Below, piece by piece: positions 12,165 through 22,840 of a stretch of 64,000 bases of DNA. Both the position numbers and the translations under genes were made by a program. Below the pieces are notes generated by a model. The model ran no database searches. It had not been told where the DNA came from and saw nothing but the letters and a program-made list of their open reading frames with translations. Source of the DNA: Solea solea (Eukaryota > Chordata > Actinopteri > Pleuronectiformes > Soleidae); the NCBI RefSeq assembly GCF_958295425.1, contig NC_081153.1, positions 4,654,028 to 4,718,027 of the forward strand, given 5' to 3'. Each line of letters opens with the position of its first letter. Within the stretch, counting starts at the first letter, position 1.

Positions 12165-15100
12165 TAAAAATGCCTGTAAACCGATCGATTCAGAAAATCT
12201 GTGTATCAAAGAGGATTAGGAAGCAGCCCAGTCTGCACAGGCCAGTGTTTGTGTGGTGAAAGCTACTTCACCTTTAGGAAGAGAGCGCCCTCTACTGCTC
12301 CAGTGGTGGCAAAGCTCCAGCAGGAGCCACATATGGCTTGATCCTTCACTGGGGTCACAGCACCTGAAGGGGAAAAGAGCACATGTAACTACAGTATGGG
12401 GATTATGTGCTGCCAGACAGATGCACCTTTATAAACCATTTCAGAGAGATATGTGTGTACCGTAAAGCCTCCAGTCAAATGAATCGGGGACTTCCACCCC
12501 TTCATAAATCTCGGAGGGGAAAGGGAGACCTCTGTTTGGAGTCTTTGCGCTTTTCCTCCCTCTCATTATGGCCAGCTCTGACATGGTGCGGTCTGACAGA
12601 GAGTTCAGAGCCAGAGAGAAAGACAGCCCTGCTCTGTTCTTGGAGTGGACATACCTACGAGGAAACACTTATTAGATCATGTAAAAATCCTTTTAATGGA
12701 AACTCTTTATTGCAATAAATATGAAAACAATCATGTGGTAGCACCAAGAAAATGAAACTCTAAACCTCTCATAATTTCTCACCCGTGCATTGGAATATGT
12801 GGTAATGCTAACATTAAGACTACAGGGCGATTAAATTACAAAAAACACAATTTGTTACTTCCCCCAAATCGTTCAACCCTAGTGTCAAAACGTCAGTATT
12901 TCAGAATCTCAATCACCTACACTGCAAATGCACTTTTACACAGTGAAATTAAAACCAACTTTAAATGACAGATCTGTCCACTCACCTGAGGTTATGAACA
13001 AAAGCGTGCTCCCTCTTTTCATGCTCTCTTTCATCGCTGTACTGTCGCTGAAACTTGTCCTTGAAATGGCTGAACATGCGCTGAGAGTGGCCCGACGCTG
13101 TGGTGTGGATGAGATCTTTCATCGGGTTGGCCAACATGTGGTGCTCCACACCTGGACCAGGAAACCCCCCACAGCTCATCTCTATGAGGAATTAAAAAAA
13201 ATAAAATAAAATAAAGTTCTTCATGCTTTTAAAGCTCTTTACGTCCAGTGTTTCAACTACAGAAGGAAAGAGACACAAACCGTCAGGCAGGGAGAAGACT
13301 TTGGGCTCCACATGAGTAATGAACTCCTTGTAGTCCACCAAGTATTTATCATAGTGAGAGCCCAGCAGTGTGTTGTATCCCATCATCTCATAATGGAGGG
13401 GTGTGGCAGGCTCATTGTCCCCCTCTGAGTGGGTCACCCACAGAGTGTACATGTTCTTCTTGTAGCCCACAGTGGTCACGTTCTGCCAAACTTCACACAG
13501 GGAACCTGCGTAGTACTCCATCCTCAGGAACTACAGGGAGAAACCACATCTTTATTTATGAGACGAGACAAAAAAGTGAGAGTTTAATCAAGAGCACGGA
13601 GTCAGAGTTTAATTTCAGTGTGATTTAAATATTATAATTTTGAGTTCAGGATGAGGGGGACTGGTATACACAGAAGTGCCTTTAGAAAGACTTTTACAGG
13701 AGTTAAAGTCTGCCCTGTGGTTAACTGCACAGTACACAGAGTGTGTTTATGTGTACGCACACACCTGGAAGCCCTGGATATCAGGCAGCGCCGCCTGAGG
13801 TGTGACCGTCTCATTCTGTGTTCCGTTGACCTGAAAGCACTTCATCACATTCAGTTCCACCTCCGTGGTCTCGGGTGAGATCTTGTAGGCGATGCCCCAC
13901 TGCGGCTCTGCCCCCAACTGGTATGTCGACACTTGCCCTTAACGTCAAAAAAAATGGGAGATGTTAAAATGACACTATTGCCTACTTGCTGTGCCTTTCC
14001 TCATTATTTTCCTTTTTTTAATAAATATCTTTGCCACAAGGCACAAAGTAATACATACATGCAGTATATAAACAGTTTATTATGGTTTTGAGGCATCACA
14101 ATCCAGAGTTTAGAATGTTAAAAAGGCATAAGAAACAGCAAAGGGTGTCATTGATGGATGGTGAAAAATCTACAAGGCTTGCATCAACTTTATAATCTAT
14201 ATAAAAAAGCCAATGCTGCAAAACTCAGGCTCAGAGTCACATGAATTTCTGATGCGAGTCACAAGTTCCAAGAAAGTGCATGGTCAGTCTTTTTCACTTC
14301 ACGCTTATGAACCGAGCGACTGATTATGAACCACTCTTGTCTGACACAAGAGGATCTCAGTTTCACATCACTAATCCAACCAAGAAGAAGGAATACAGGT
14401 CAGGTTTCAGATAAACAGGCAGGATTTAAAGTCTCTTACCATGGTAGTAGTCTATTCTGCTGGACTTTGCTGGCAGATCAAACCAGGCCTCAAACGGCTC
14501 GTTGATCTCAGCATAAGGCAGAGAAATTACTCCTGCAATGGGAAAGTTGGGTAATGAGGTCAAATTCTGAGAAAAGAGAGAGACGTCAGTGTGTAATCTT
14601 CTGGCTGGAATGACATTTACCTTTCACATGATAGCTGTTTCCAAAATCTGGAGGAGAAGGGACCGCTTTTCCCTCTGCAGCTAAAAGAGAAGAGAAAGAA
14701 ATGTTGCTTCAGTTGGCATTTCTGACCTAGTTTATTTCTTCTTAATATCTGTACATTTAACAATTCATCTGTTACTTTATGATATCCTCCATTTTTTATT
14801 TTACACAAATGAAAATGATTCCATTTAGGCTCATTATAGAGCAAATTAACAGCAAACATATCCACATTTGAGAAGCTAAAACGTTTATTGGTGAGGTATG
14901 TTCTTTGTGACCCATTGTACAAACATATTTTACTTTATCCTGCCTCAAAGTAAAGATACATGTACAAACATGGTGGGTCCAAAATGGCCACCTGAGCTGA
15001 CGCAGCTCCTGATATAAACATAAAAAGCCTCATCCTGGAGTTAATGAAATTGGGTCTATGTACACTTATTAAAAAGAAACAATTATATGTACACATTTGA

Positions 15101-15453
15101 CCTTTAATAGTTATCAAATCAAACAGCTGTTACAGGCCCACTGCACAACAATGATTATGTCCTTTGCACATTACCTAATTAAAGAGTACACTCTACAGTG
15201 TTGTATAGTGTCATTGGTCGTTTAAAAAGAGAGTATACAGTTATCCTTACGAGCAAGCCCATTCTAATTTCTCATATTTCTCATATTTCTCATATTTCTA
15301 ACATAGGTTTGGTTTACTCGCCATTAGTGAACAGCGACTAGCTGCTATTGTAGCATAAAGCTAGCTAAAAACACGTAAGTGACAAACAACGCGTTGTCTC
15401 TTACCTACGACAGCCAACAAAACAACAACAACTGCAATGAGCCAGCACCGCAT
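8218..15453 (-). CDS. C1A cysteine peptidase, 26/29-kDa (CFAD-like) type
   Basis: A secreted or lysosomal papain-family protease. Eleven exons on the minus strand, from start to stop: 15453-15405, 14680-14621, 14532-14440, 13937-13765, 13530-13281, 13181-12986, 12654-12461, 12363-12272, 9640-9479, 8694-8505 and 8405-8218. They total 1647 nt in one frame, 548 residues. Residues 1-17 form a signal peptide ([16 protein letters not shown]). Residues 35-210 are an N-terminal domain typical of insect 26/29-kDa proteinases, and about 240-305 an I29-type propeptide. The protease domain from about 325 has oxyanion Q347, nucleophile C353 in CGSCW, H495 in [11 protein letters not shown] and N515 in VKNSW, so it should be active. 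Teleost homologues are usually named counting factor associated protein D or digestive cysteine proteinase. It is not cathepsin C: the N-terminal exclusion domain is absent. Intron 8 holds a 2.1-kb DNA transposon. Confidence 0.9.
8998..9066. repeat. Perfect 32-bp hairpin
   Basis: Arms 8998-9029 and 9035-9066 are exact reverse complements, with a 5-base loop GCACT at 9030-9034. It lies in the penultimate intron of the peptidase gene. The arms contain TTAAGTTTAGTTGGCACCAG (9036-9055). No target duplication is seen around it, and I do not recognise it as a known microRNA. Confidence 0.95.
9775..11888. mobile_element. Harbinger-like non-autonomous DNA transposon
   Basis: Near-identical inverted ends, GGCCCATTTCAGAAAGCAGG at 9775-9794 and the complement of GGACCCGTTTCAGAAAGCAG at 11888-11869, enclose 2.1 kb. 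Repeated subterminal ACTCTGAG/CTCAGAGTT motifs follow. This resembles fish PIF/Harbinger MITEs as I remember them. I see no transposase or Myb-like frame inside; the short minus-strand frames at 10699-11146 and 11456-11683 are not recognisable. No clean 3-bp TWA duplication is seen. It fills most of the 2.6-kb intron 8 of the peptidase gene. Confidence 0.6.
12126..12162. repeat. (AAT)n microsatellite
   Basis: About twelve AAT units in a peptidase intron, close to long A runs at 11944-11961 and 12058-12083. Confidence 0.9.
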
Positions 15454-15794
15454 TGTTGCTTCTTCGTGCTCAGAAATGCAAAGGAAAGGAGGACAATAAG
15501 TGAGTGGTCAGATTGAACTCTAACAACAAAAACACATGACTCAGGAAGAGCCCACGCGTAGCAGATACCCAAAAAAACACTGATAAAATTAAGTTACTGC
15601 CGTCCTCTCTTAACCAATCACAGTGGGGCGTGGAGGAGCATTGACCAATCAGATACGAGAGGCAGGAAGGCGGGTCTTATATGTAAGGAGACCATGTGAT
15701 TTGTGTCATGTGGCTATGTAAATGTATGTATGTATGTATATATACTGTATACACACACACACACATATATATATATATACAAATATATATTATA

Positions 15795-15829
15795 ACAGTT
15801 GAAGTGACAACTGTTGTCACTTCAACTGT
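15795..15829. repeat. Perfect 16-bp hairpin
   Basis: Arms 15795-15810 and 15814-15829 are exact complements (ACAGTTGAAGTGACAA and its reverse complement) around a 3-base loop. It is followed immediately by a 16-bp direct repeat. Confidence 0.9.
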
Positions 15830-16027
15830 CCCAACACTACAGTTATTAACAACTACAGTTATTAACAATTAATTAATTTTGCAGGATGATAACTCAAATA
15901 CAAATACATAAAACTACCCCCAACCTTCTTAAACAGCTCATATACCCGCTGTAATTGGCGCCATATCTGACATGAGCTTGTTTCAGGGAAAGTGGAAAAT
16001 GGGGTTACTGTCTAAATCCACTCCGGA

Positions 16028-16041
16028 GCACTAGGTGGCGG
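16028..16041 (+). promoter_or_regulatory. CTCF-like motif
   Basis: GCACTAGGTGGCGG matches 13 of 14 positions of the CTCF core CCASYAGRKGGCRS; only the first base differs. It sits between two divergent promoters, a common place for CTCF. The surrounding 'ctaggtggcggtaatgcacc' also occurs in some fish repeats, so it may be repeat-borne. Confidence 0.4.
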
Positions 16042-16495
16042 TAATGCACCAAACACTGGATGCAAGCTGAACTGCTGCTTAAGAAAAAGACAGGACAGGA
16101 GGAGCATGTTACACTAGTGTACAAAAACCATGCTGATAATAACACAACAGTAGAGGCGACTCTTGACGGAAAGTGTCCATTTTTTTTAATTTAAGACTCA
16201 GTTTAACCAAACAGGTAAATACATTAACTCTAATTGCGCGACTAATGTCTGCCAATGTTGCTAAAGTGAGATATATGCTGCTAACGGCAGTGGTTTTATT
16301 CCACATGCTAATGTTATGTGTTAGCATGTTATTAGTACGAGCTAATCAATCAGTTTTAGTTAAAAACAAGCACTTTCATGTTAATATTTGAACTTTTTTA
16401 GTTTTAGTTGAAACCACCTATAATGTGACAGTAATGTGACTGTATATCATCAGTGTTTAACTGACTTTGTCTGTGTGTGTTTTCTCACAGATGAG

Positions 16496-17630
16496 ATGTC
16501 GTGTTTTGATGGTAATCCTAACTTCTGTCCTGAGTGTGGGTCTGTCCTTCCTCTGCCAGGAATACATGACACTGTCCTCTGTCCCCGCTGCTCCTTCTGC
16601 ATCCCTGTAGCAGGTAACAACTGTCTGTCTGTCTGCCTGCGCTGTGCTCCAAAGATACTGACATCATCACACACTTTGGTTGTTGTAATGTTTGTTGCTG
16701 TATTTTGTTGGCCCTAATTTCTCAAACTATGATGGAGAGATTCTTACCAGGACCAGGATTGAGTGTTTCTGCCCTCCTTGTTTTAGAGGAACAACACACT
16801 GCTCCAACACACCTGATGTTGACAGAATGATACTGATAACGGCTCATCATAAATTATTGTGAGTTTGTGAGGGAATGTGAAGCCACTATCACAATCCAGT
16901 GGAAATTGGGCTCTAGATGAACAAATCCAACACCTCACCGTCCATTTAAAATAGAGAAATAGTCTGTATGCAAACCTTATTTTTAACAGATGACCTCTTA
17001 CTTGTTTTATTCAGAGTTTGCAGGTCAGGAGATTCGCTCGACTGTCGTCTTCAACCCTGTGGAGCAGTCGGCAGTGACTCTGGACGATGTGGAGGACTCT
17101 GACCTGAAGGGACCTGTGGTAAGAACAGAGCAGCTGCTGCTTATCGACTGTTACGTGAGACAACAACAACAAAAAAAGCAGCTGTACGACGTATTAAGAA
17201 GGGCATCGTCTCATTGTAGATTGACAGACGCTGCTCTCGTTGCAATAAAGAAGGGATGGTTTACCACACCAGGCAGATGAGATCTGCAGACGAGGGACAA
17301 ACGGTCTTCTTCACGTGTATACACTGCAGGTAACCGCTTTTTGTATATTTACATACACATAAGAAAATATGGACACTGGGAGCTGCAGTGACTGTTTTCA
17401 GAGCAGTAATTCTAAATATTCTTGATGGAGTTGCTGTAAATGAGCGTAAAGAGCATAAATCTCCACAGAGCAACATTTAAAACCTGAAGTTGCCTCACTA
17501 CAACAACAAATCCAGGCCATCAAGTTGTTATTGTAAATGACAAACATTCACATTCAGTGTATACGAATGTCCTTGTTTATTTTTTGTACTTTTTTGGTAT
17601 TTCAGGTATCAAGAGAAAGAGGACTCCTGA
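16496..17630 (+). CDS. polr1h: RNA polymerase I subunit H (RPA12/ZNRD1)
   Basis: Small zinc-ribbon subunit of nucleolar RNA polymerase I; it supports transcript cleavage and rRNA synthesis, like TFIIS and RPB9. Exons 16496-16613, 17015-17118, 17220-17329 and 17606-17630 join in frame to 118 residues, the family's usual length. The N-terminal ribbon has C11, C14, C29 and C32; the C-terminal TFIIS-type ribbon has C79, C82, C107 and C110, with the catalytic acidic hairpin RSADEGQT at 95-102. The wording SVLPLPG near the N-terminus and YHTRQMRSADEGQT is characteristic. The start is the second ATG (16496); the ATG five bases upstream is out of frame. An AATAAA follows at 17723-17728. Confidence 0.95.
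16745..16840 (-). mobile_element. Dispersed DNA-element fragment
   Basis: In polr1h intron 1, the stretch 'accaggaccaggattgag' to 'ctccaacacacctgat' resembles a common fish MITE. A related piece in the opposite orientation occurs at about 29652-29755, with 'aaccctggtccttgggga' and 'tttccctgctcaaacactga'. No intact ends are visible. Confidence 0.35.
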
Positions 17631-17722
17631 GGAAAGAAAAAACAACTGCTGCATATTTTCTCCATGTTTGGTTGTGTCAGTTTTTCAGATGTGAGGAACA
17701 AATTGTGCCATTTTTTTTTGTA

Positions 17723-17728
17723 AATAAA
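17723..17728 (+). terminator. polr1h polyadenylation signal
   Basis: AATAAA lies 93 bases after the polr1h stop codon and is followed by a T-rich stretch; it is the first canonical hexamer downstream. Confidence 0.7.
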
Positions 17729-18700
17729 TCTTTACATTGCAAAGCATGGCGGTCTTTCCTGAGTTATTATCGTTCATCCTGAGCTTTTACTAAATAGTTT
17801 CCACTTGCTAGTTTGTTTTTAATTGAATCTTCCGTAGACTGGATATCTGCAGCTGAGTAAAATATGTCTGGAATGACAAACACGAGTGGAAAAAGTGACG
17901 TTGTCAGAAGAAGAAAAGGTGCACATGTGAAATCTGACTTTTAATCACAGATAGAATGCGGATATGTGTAGCAATTATCCAGACAGGCTGTTTCATAAGC
18001 AGGTGACGTCAGCGACGAGTGACGTCAGCGCCATGGAAACAAACACAGTGTGTTCCCTTCCTTCAGTGACCTACAACTTTCATTTAAACCTTTTAAACTA
18101 TTCATACTATGTTGCACACAGCGGACAAAAAAACATGAGCAGCTTATTTCCTGTTCACCCTGTAGCTTAGTGCCACCCAGTGGATGAACTCTGTACGACA
18201 ACAAAATAAAATATTTGACATGCAAATGCATTAAAAAGCTTTTACATTATTATTTGTATAGTAAGAGTAAGATTCATGGATGAGGAAATGTGTTAACTGT
18301 TTGGAAAATTGTCGTTGTTGTTTATATGGTTAAAATACTACCATACGACTACTAAATTAACCATGGACTATTTTTGATTATCATGAATCGGATTGAATTT
18401 AAGAATTAAAACAAGTTTTCAGCTTCTTAAATGTGAACATTTTCTGGTTTCTTTGCTCCATATTAACAAAGAAATCGTAATAACCCTGACCTCAGCCCAA
18501 CTTTAATACATGTCTCCACCTTAAAAGCGTACTAATGTACATTATAGGGATTTGATTTTTGTCCCCATAATGTAAATGACTGCACTTTAAGCTACGGACA
18601 TATTTTAAAGTTGGGCTGAGGTTAGAGTAAAAGTCTCTGTCTCAGTCATAATATGACTGTGTAAATAGAGTTAGGTCCCCACAACATAAGGAATACCAGA

Positions 18701-19069
18701 CACACTTCATTCATAGTGAGGACCCTCATAGACATAATGCATTCTCTAGCCCCTTACCTTAACCTTAACCATCACAACTATGTGTCTAACCCTAACCATT
18801 ACCCCAACTCCCAATTCTAACCCTCACCTTAAAACCAGGTCTTAAAGCCCCAAACAGCCCTTTAAACATGTGACAAGTGACAAATACAAACACACACTGG
18901 TTTCCATGACTTCATTAGACATCACATTGACATGTTTCCTGGAGACTTATTACTCTAACCTTAACCACAAATTACCACTTGCCTACTCCTAATCCTGACC
19001 CTAACCTTAATCTAACCCTAACATCTAGGAATGCATTATGTCTATGGGTGTCCTCACTATGAATGGAGT

Positions 19070-19074
<5 letters not shown>
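18701..19074. repeat. Fold-back pair of a telomere-like dispersed repeat
   Basis: About 48-bp arms at 18701-18749 and 19025-19073 are nearly perfect inverted copies sharing ATAGACATAATGCATTC. Between them lie many TAACCC/TTAACC-like units. It ends in a pure GT microsatellite (to 19127). The same family, singly, is at about 40000-40150, 44030-44170, 44195-44365 and 57600-57722. Confidence 0.8.

Positions 19075-19076
<2 letters not shown>

Positions 19077-19127
<51 letters not shown>
19077..19127. repeat. (GT)n microsatellite
   Basis: An uninterrupted run of about 25 GT units at the end of the telomere-like fold-back element. Confidence 0.95.
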
Positions 19128-19129
<2 letters not shown>

Positions 19130-20549
19130 CATAGACGTATAACAGCACATCAAGTGCTCGCCTGACAAGTTGAGACACCACGAAGGTGTGGCAGCTCTCA
19201 TGAAGAGGAGGAAGTCTGCTTGTGCCTTACTAAGTGTCAGAGGGGAGGGAAGGAAACTTGGTGGAACATTTCCTCATCTCTGTCCCTCTCTGTCTTTCTC
19301 TCTCTCTCTCTGTCTTCTACGTGCCCATTTCACCCAGCTCTCTAACAAAGGTCCATGTGCTGTCGTGGGAAAGAAAGTGTGGGGACGTGACCGAGTGTGA
19401 AGAACATAGCCTGGAGACAACAACAGCAGCAGCAGCAGCACAGGAGCAATAAACACAGGTTTGGAATCCGCATTTCTCTGAAATACGCGACTCACTTCAC
19501 ATTGAGAACTTGCGGGGAGAAACCGTAGCTATGTTAAATGGGGGGTTAATCGCTGTTGCGGCGATTAATTGTTGACATTTTTAAACCACAGTCAGTTGAG
19601 AGGTGTCACAGAACGTGTCACTGAGGGAATACAGTGACAGTAACAGGCAGCTGTTGTGTTTCCCACCGCACAGATGTGTCATTAAAATGACATGAAACTA
19701 TTTTGAAAGGGGACACTGTTGCAACATGCAGGGGCCACTTGTTTTGCACTGTGTAAGAGTGAAAGTGCTGAGCTACCTGGTAAATAACAACAAGTGAGGA
19801 TTGTAAATACAGTTAAAAAATATAGTAAATCGTATATTTGAATTGTAATTACCTCTGGCCTAATCCTAACCCTGACTTTAACCTAACTTTAAAACACCTT
19901 CAAATGTTAGTAATGTACATTATGGGGACTTAATTTTAAGGTCAGGGTTGGCAACTATTCAGGGGCCACTTCCTTATTATCTTAGTCTGTACATATGTAT
20001 ATATTTAAGTTAAGTTGAGTGTTATTCAAATATTAGACTCTTTATTTGACATTTCTTCACTTTTACTCTATTAGACAGTGTTTTATTGTCGTTTACACGT
20101 CTAGATTCACCTTATAAAAAAGAAGCAGTGACCGGTCCTGAGGGCTGTTATAAAATGAGTGAGAGTGAGGTTTACGTTACACATTTGAACCTTTTCTGAT
20201 GTAATTTAAACCCCCACCTTTTATCCACACGTCATCACCTTTTTCTTTTCAAATTTAAATTCATAGAATCTGCATTTGCTTCTGAATAGTCTAAGTCTCC
20301 AGTGTCTGTGGTTGCTGCGTTTTTTTAGAAATTAATTTGAATACAACAAACTATCCTACGACTGATACTGATTTATACGCAGTCGTGTCAACATATTTGC
20401 ATAATCTCTTAATCCCCAAATATGCAGGGACAGACTATAGAGACGGCATAATCTCAAATGAGAGTTTCCAAAGCCTGAATGAATTCACAAAGAAGGGCTT
20501 CTTAATTTGCATAGCAGCTGTTTTTTAAAGGTCATAGTAGGATTTGAAT

Positions 20550-20730
20550 CACAGGTGTATTCACATTAATGATGGCTGGGTTCCATTTAGCTTCTCCAGT
20601 TTCGGGGGGGGATGCTCGCTCACTGTCCGACTTTCTTCCCAGTTGTTTTAGGCCCTTTTGCTCCGTTAATTAACAGGTGTAAATAATCACATTAATGAGG
20701 GCTGGGTTCCATTTAGCTTCCACAGTCTCA
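20550..20730. repeat. Direct duplication of a roughly 57-bp segment
   Basis: 20550-20606 and 20673-20730 both run from 'acaggtgta' through 'cacattaatga.ggctgggttccatttagcttc'. The copies are about 85 percent identical by eye with about 66 bp between them. Function unknown. Confidence 0.75.
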
Positions 20731-21578
20731 GGCTGCAATGTAACACACAGTAATGATTGTTTTTCCATGATGGCACGGTTCGGTTTGGAACAGTTAAACC
20801 CTGGTTCAGGCGTGTGTTTCGACTGAGAACAGTACGTTTATTTGGTGTTTGGTCCCTGTGCAGAAGAAGAGAAGAGACACCGTTTTAGTAGTCATAGTCA
20901 TTGTCATATACTGCAAAAAAATTAAAATGATGGAGTTTTGAAAGCTTCATTGATTCATTTGCTTTGTAAAAATGAATAAGTGTCAGTAATTTAAAGACAG
21001 AGCCACTCTGTGGTTTCCTCCGAAGACAGGACAGCAGCAGCAGACTCACGAGGAGCTCTGTCAATGTATAACAACTGTGAAATATAAACACCGCAGAACC
21101 ACATTCGGGACAGTCGGCTTTCCTCCGTCAAAGGAAGTCACCTAATGAAATCAAACTGATAAACTTTAACTATAAAGGTTTAAGAACTGACTGAAAACAA
21201 AACAAAGACTGGACACAATTTTAATACATCGTCTCAATAAGGTCGGACAGTTATGAAGTTTATGTGCATTTTTGCATTGTATAAAGTAGATGAGAAATAA
21301 TACATGAGATGCACTTTATCTCCACTACGTCTCACTGTATTGTCCCTGATAAATAAAGATTAATTTAGTTGAATAATGGTACACTCAGCCAAGAAATATG
21401 TACCCTACTGCACCAAAACACAGCTGTTCCACTCAATGAAAACACAGGTTAACACTTGTGTTTTCATGATAAAACATGTCAAATGTACATAGTAAATGAG
21501 AGTCCAGTCACTGTTTATTTTCCCCTTCTTTGCAGCACTGCTTTCCCACCATCCTGCATCACCTCTTACACGGCGACC

Positions 21579-22805
21579 ATGCGGAGATTCAGCTCCGAGG
21601 GAAACCTCCTGGATCTCGACTTCTTCCCGTGGAGGAAGGTGGCACTGAAGAACTCGGACAATGAGAAGAACCGGAACTCCGGCACCTACACGCTTACACG
21701 CCTGGAGAAGGACAAGGGTGAGCACAGGGGGTCAGCTGGTCTGACAGGGGCGGAGTACAGTGTGTACGCCGGTGAGAAGAGAGAGCTGACCAAGGAGCAC
21801 AGCATCAGCGCGGAGAACATGAGCGAGATGGGGAAGCAGGACAAGAACCTCCTGGGAGTGTGTGACCTCAGCGAGAGCTGCAGGGCCTACAGTGACAGTC
21901 AGCTGGCTCCTCCCGCCCAGGGCAGCGGCGACAGTGTGGACGGAGGGGACGCGTCTCCCTCCCTTAACCCCTTCTGCTATCCTCACCAGCAAGAGCATCA
22001 CCATAGAGCCAAACTTTCAACGGCTAAACTGCACCTCAAAATGCTGTTTGGGCAGGTGGGACACGCAGCCTACATACACAGATTATACATATTCAAAGAG
22101 GTGTAGACCTTCTGCAAAGTTACAGAGTTTTTTTATTTTCCTTACGTTGATTTGCATGAAATTAAGACACTAAGTTGCCTTAAATGATGCACCTCTGCCA
22201 AGGTAAATAGATCCTGGTTCTGCTCATTTATATGGATCCAATAAATATTTAAATATTTTACTCCTAATTAACTTCACACTAAAATGTACACAGCCAGGCA
22301 AATCCCACTTTATTGTTGCCGTGCTAAATCAAAGGAGTCTCGTACGAACCATGATGTACATTTGGTCAGTTTTAGTCGTATTTAGAGAAGAATACACGAC
22401 AAAAGCACAGCATGTTCTGCAAGGTTATAATTATTTATTATTTATTTTTTTGTAAATGCTTAGTTTTTATTAGTTTTAGTGTTAGTTTTTGGGGTTTTTT
22501 TGGTGCAAGATTCAAAAAGGTCATAATAAGTATTTGTGTCTCAAATCCAATCTTTCAAAATTTGCCGGCAGAGAAAAAATAAACACATTTCATATGAATC
22601 CAAAAGGATTATGTATGGAATGAATTTACAAAGATGAAAACTAAGCACATTTTCAGTCTGTTCTAACTTAGTTAGTTTAATAAACACACACACTTCAGTT
22701 TCAGTTAGTTATCTTTTTTTGTTATTTTGTTTTTCGTTAACTATAATTACCTTGATGTACTTTCAGACAGGTGCAGCAGGTGGGAATAATAACCGTAACA
22801 ACAAC

Positions 22806-22840
<35 letters not shown>

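Larger units (their letters stand above)
15454..16495. promoter_or_regulatory. Divergent intergenic region, peptidase and polr1h
   Basis: One kilobase separates the peptidase start (15453, minus) from the polr1h start (16496, plus). The sequence next to the peptidase start includes inverted CCAAT boxes (ATTGG on plus, for example near 15633 and 15647). Further right are a GTAT/CA/TA microsatellite (about 15724-15790), a 16-bp hairpin (15795-15829), two tandem copies of a 16-bp CTACAGTTATTAACAA unit and a CTCF-like motif (16028-16041). The polr1h start codon follows an AG at 16489-16490, so polr1h probably has a non-coding first exon in this interval. Confidence 0.5.
17631..21578. other. polr1h-RGS intergenic region
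   Basis: No coding exon is recognisable. It holds a copy of a telomere-like dispersed family as a fold-back at 18701-19074, another related piece at about 19860-19945, a GT microsatellite at 19077-19127, a CTCF-like box near 18170-18185, two direct copies of a roughly 57-bp segment (20550-20606 and 20673-20730) and a LINE-like tail near 21330-21370. The RGS coding exon is preceded by an AG at 21534-21535, so at least one non-coding first exon should lie here; I could not place it. Confidence 0.5.

Noticed and set aside
8218..15453. Cathepsin C (dipeptidyl peptidase 1)
   Set aside because: The papain domain fits any C1A peptidase, but the N-terminal exclusion domain of cathepsin C is absent; the long N-terminal domain matches the 26/29-kDa type.
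18760..19015. Interstitial telomere repeat (also 30597-30613)
   Set aside because: The units are irregular (TTAACC, TAACCC, TAATCC) and lie inside a dispersed family with its own ordered blocks; 30597-30613 is under three units.
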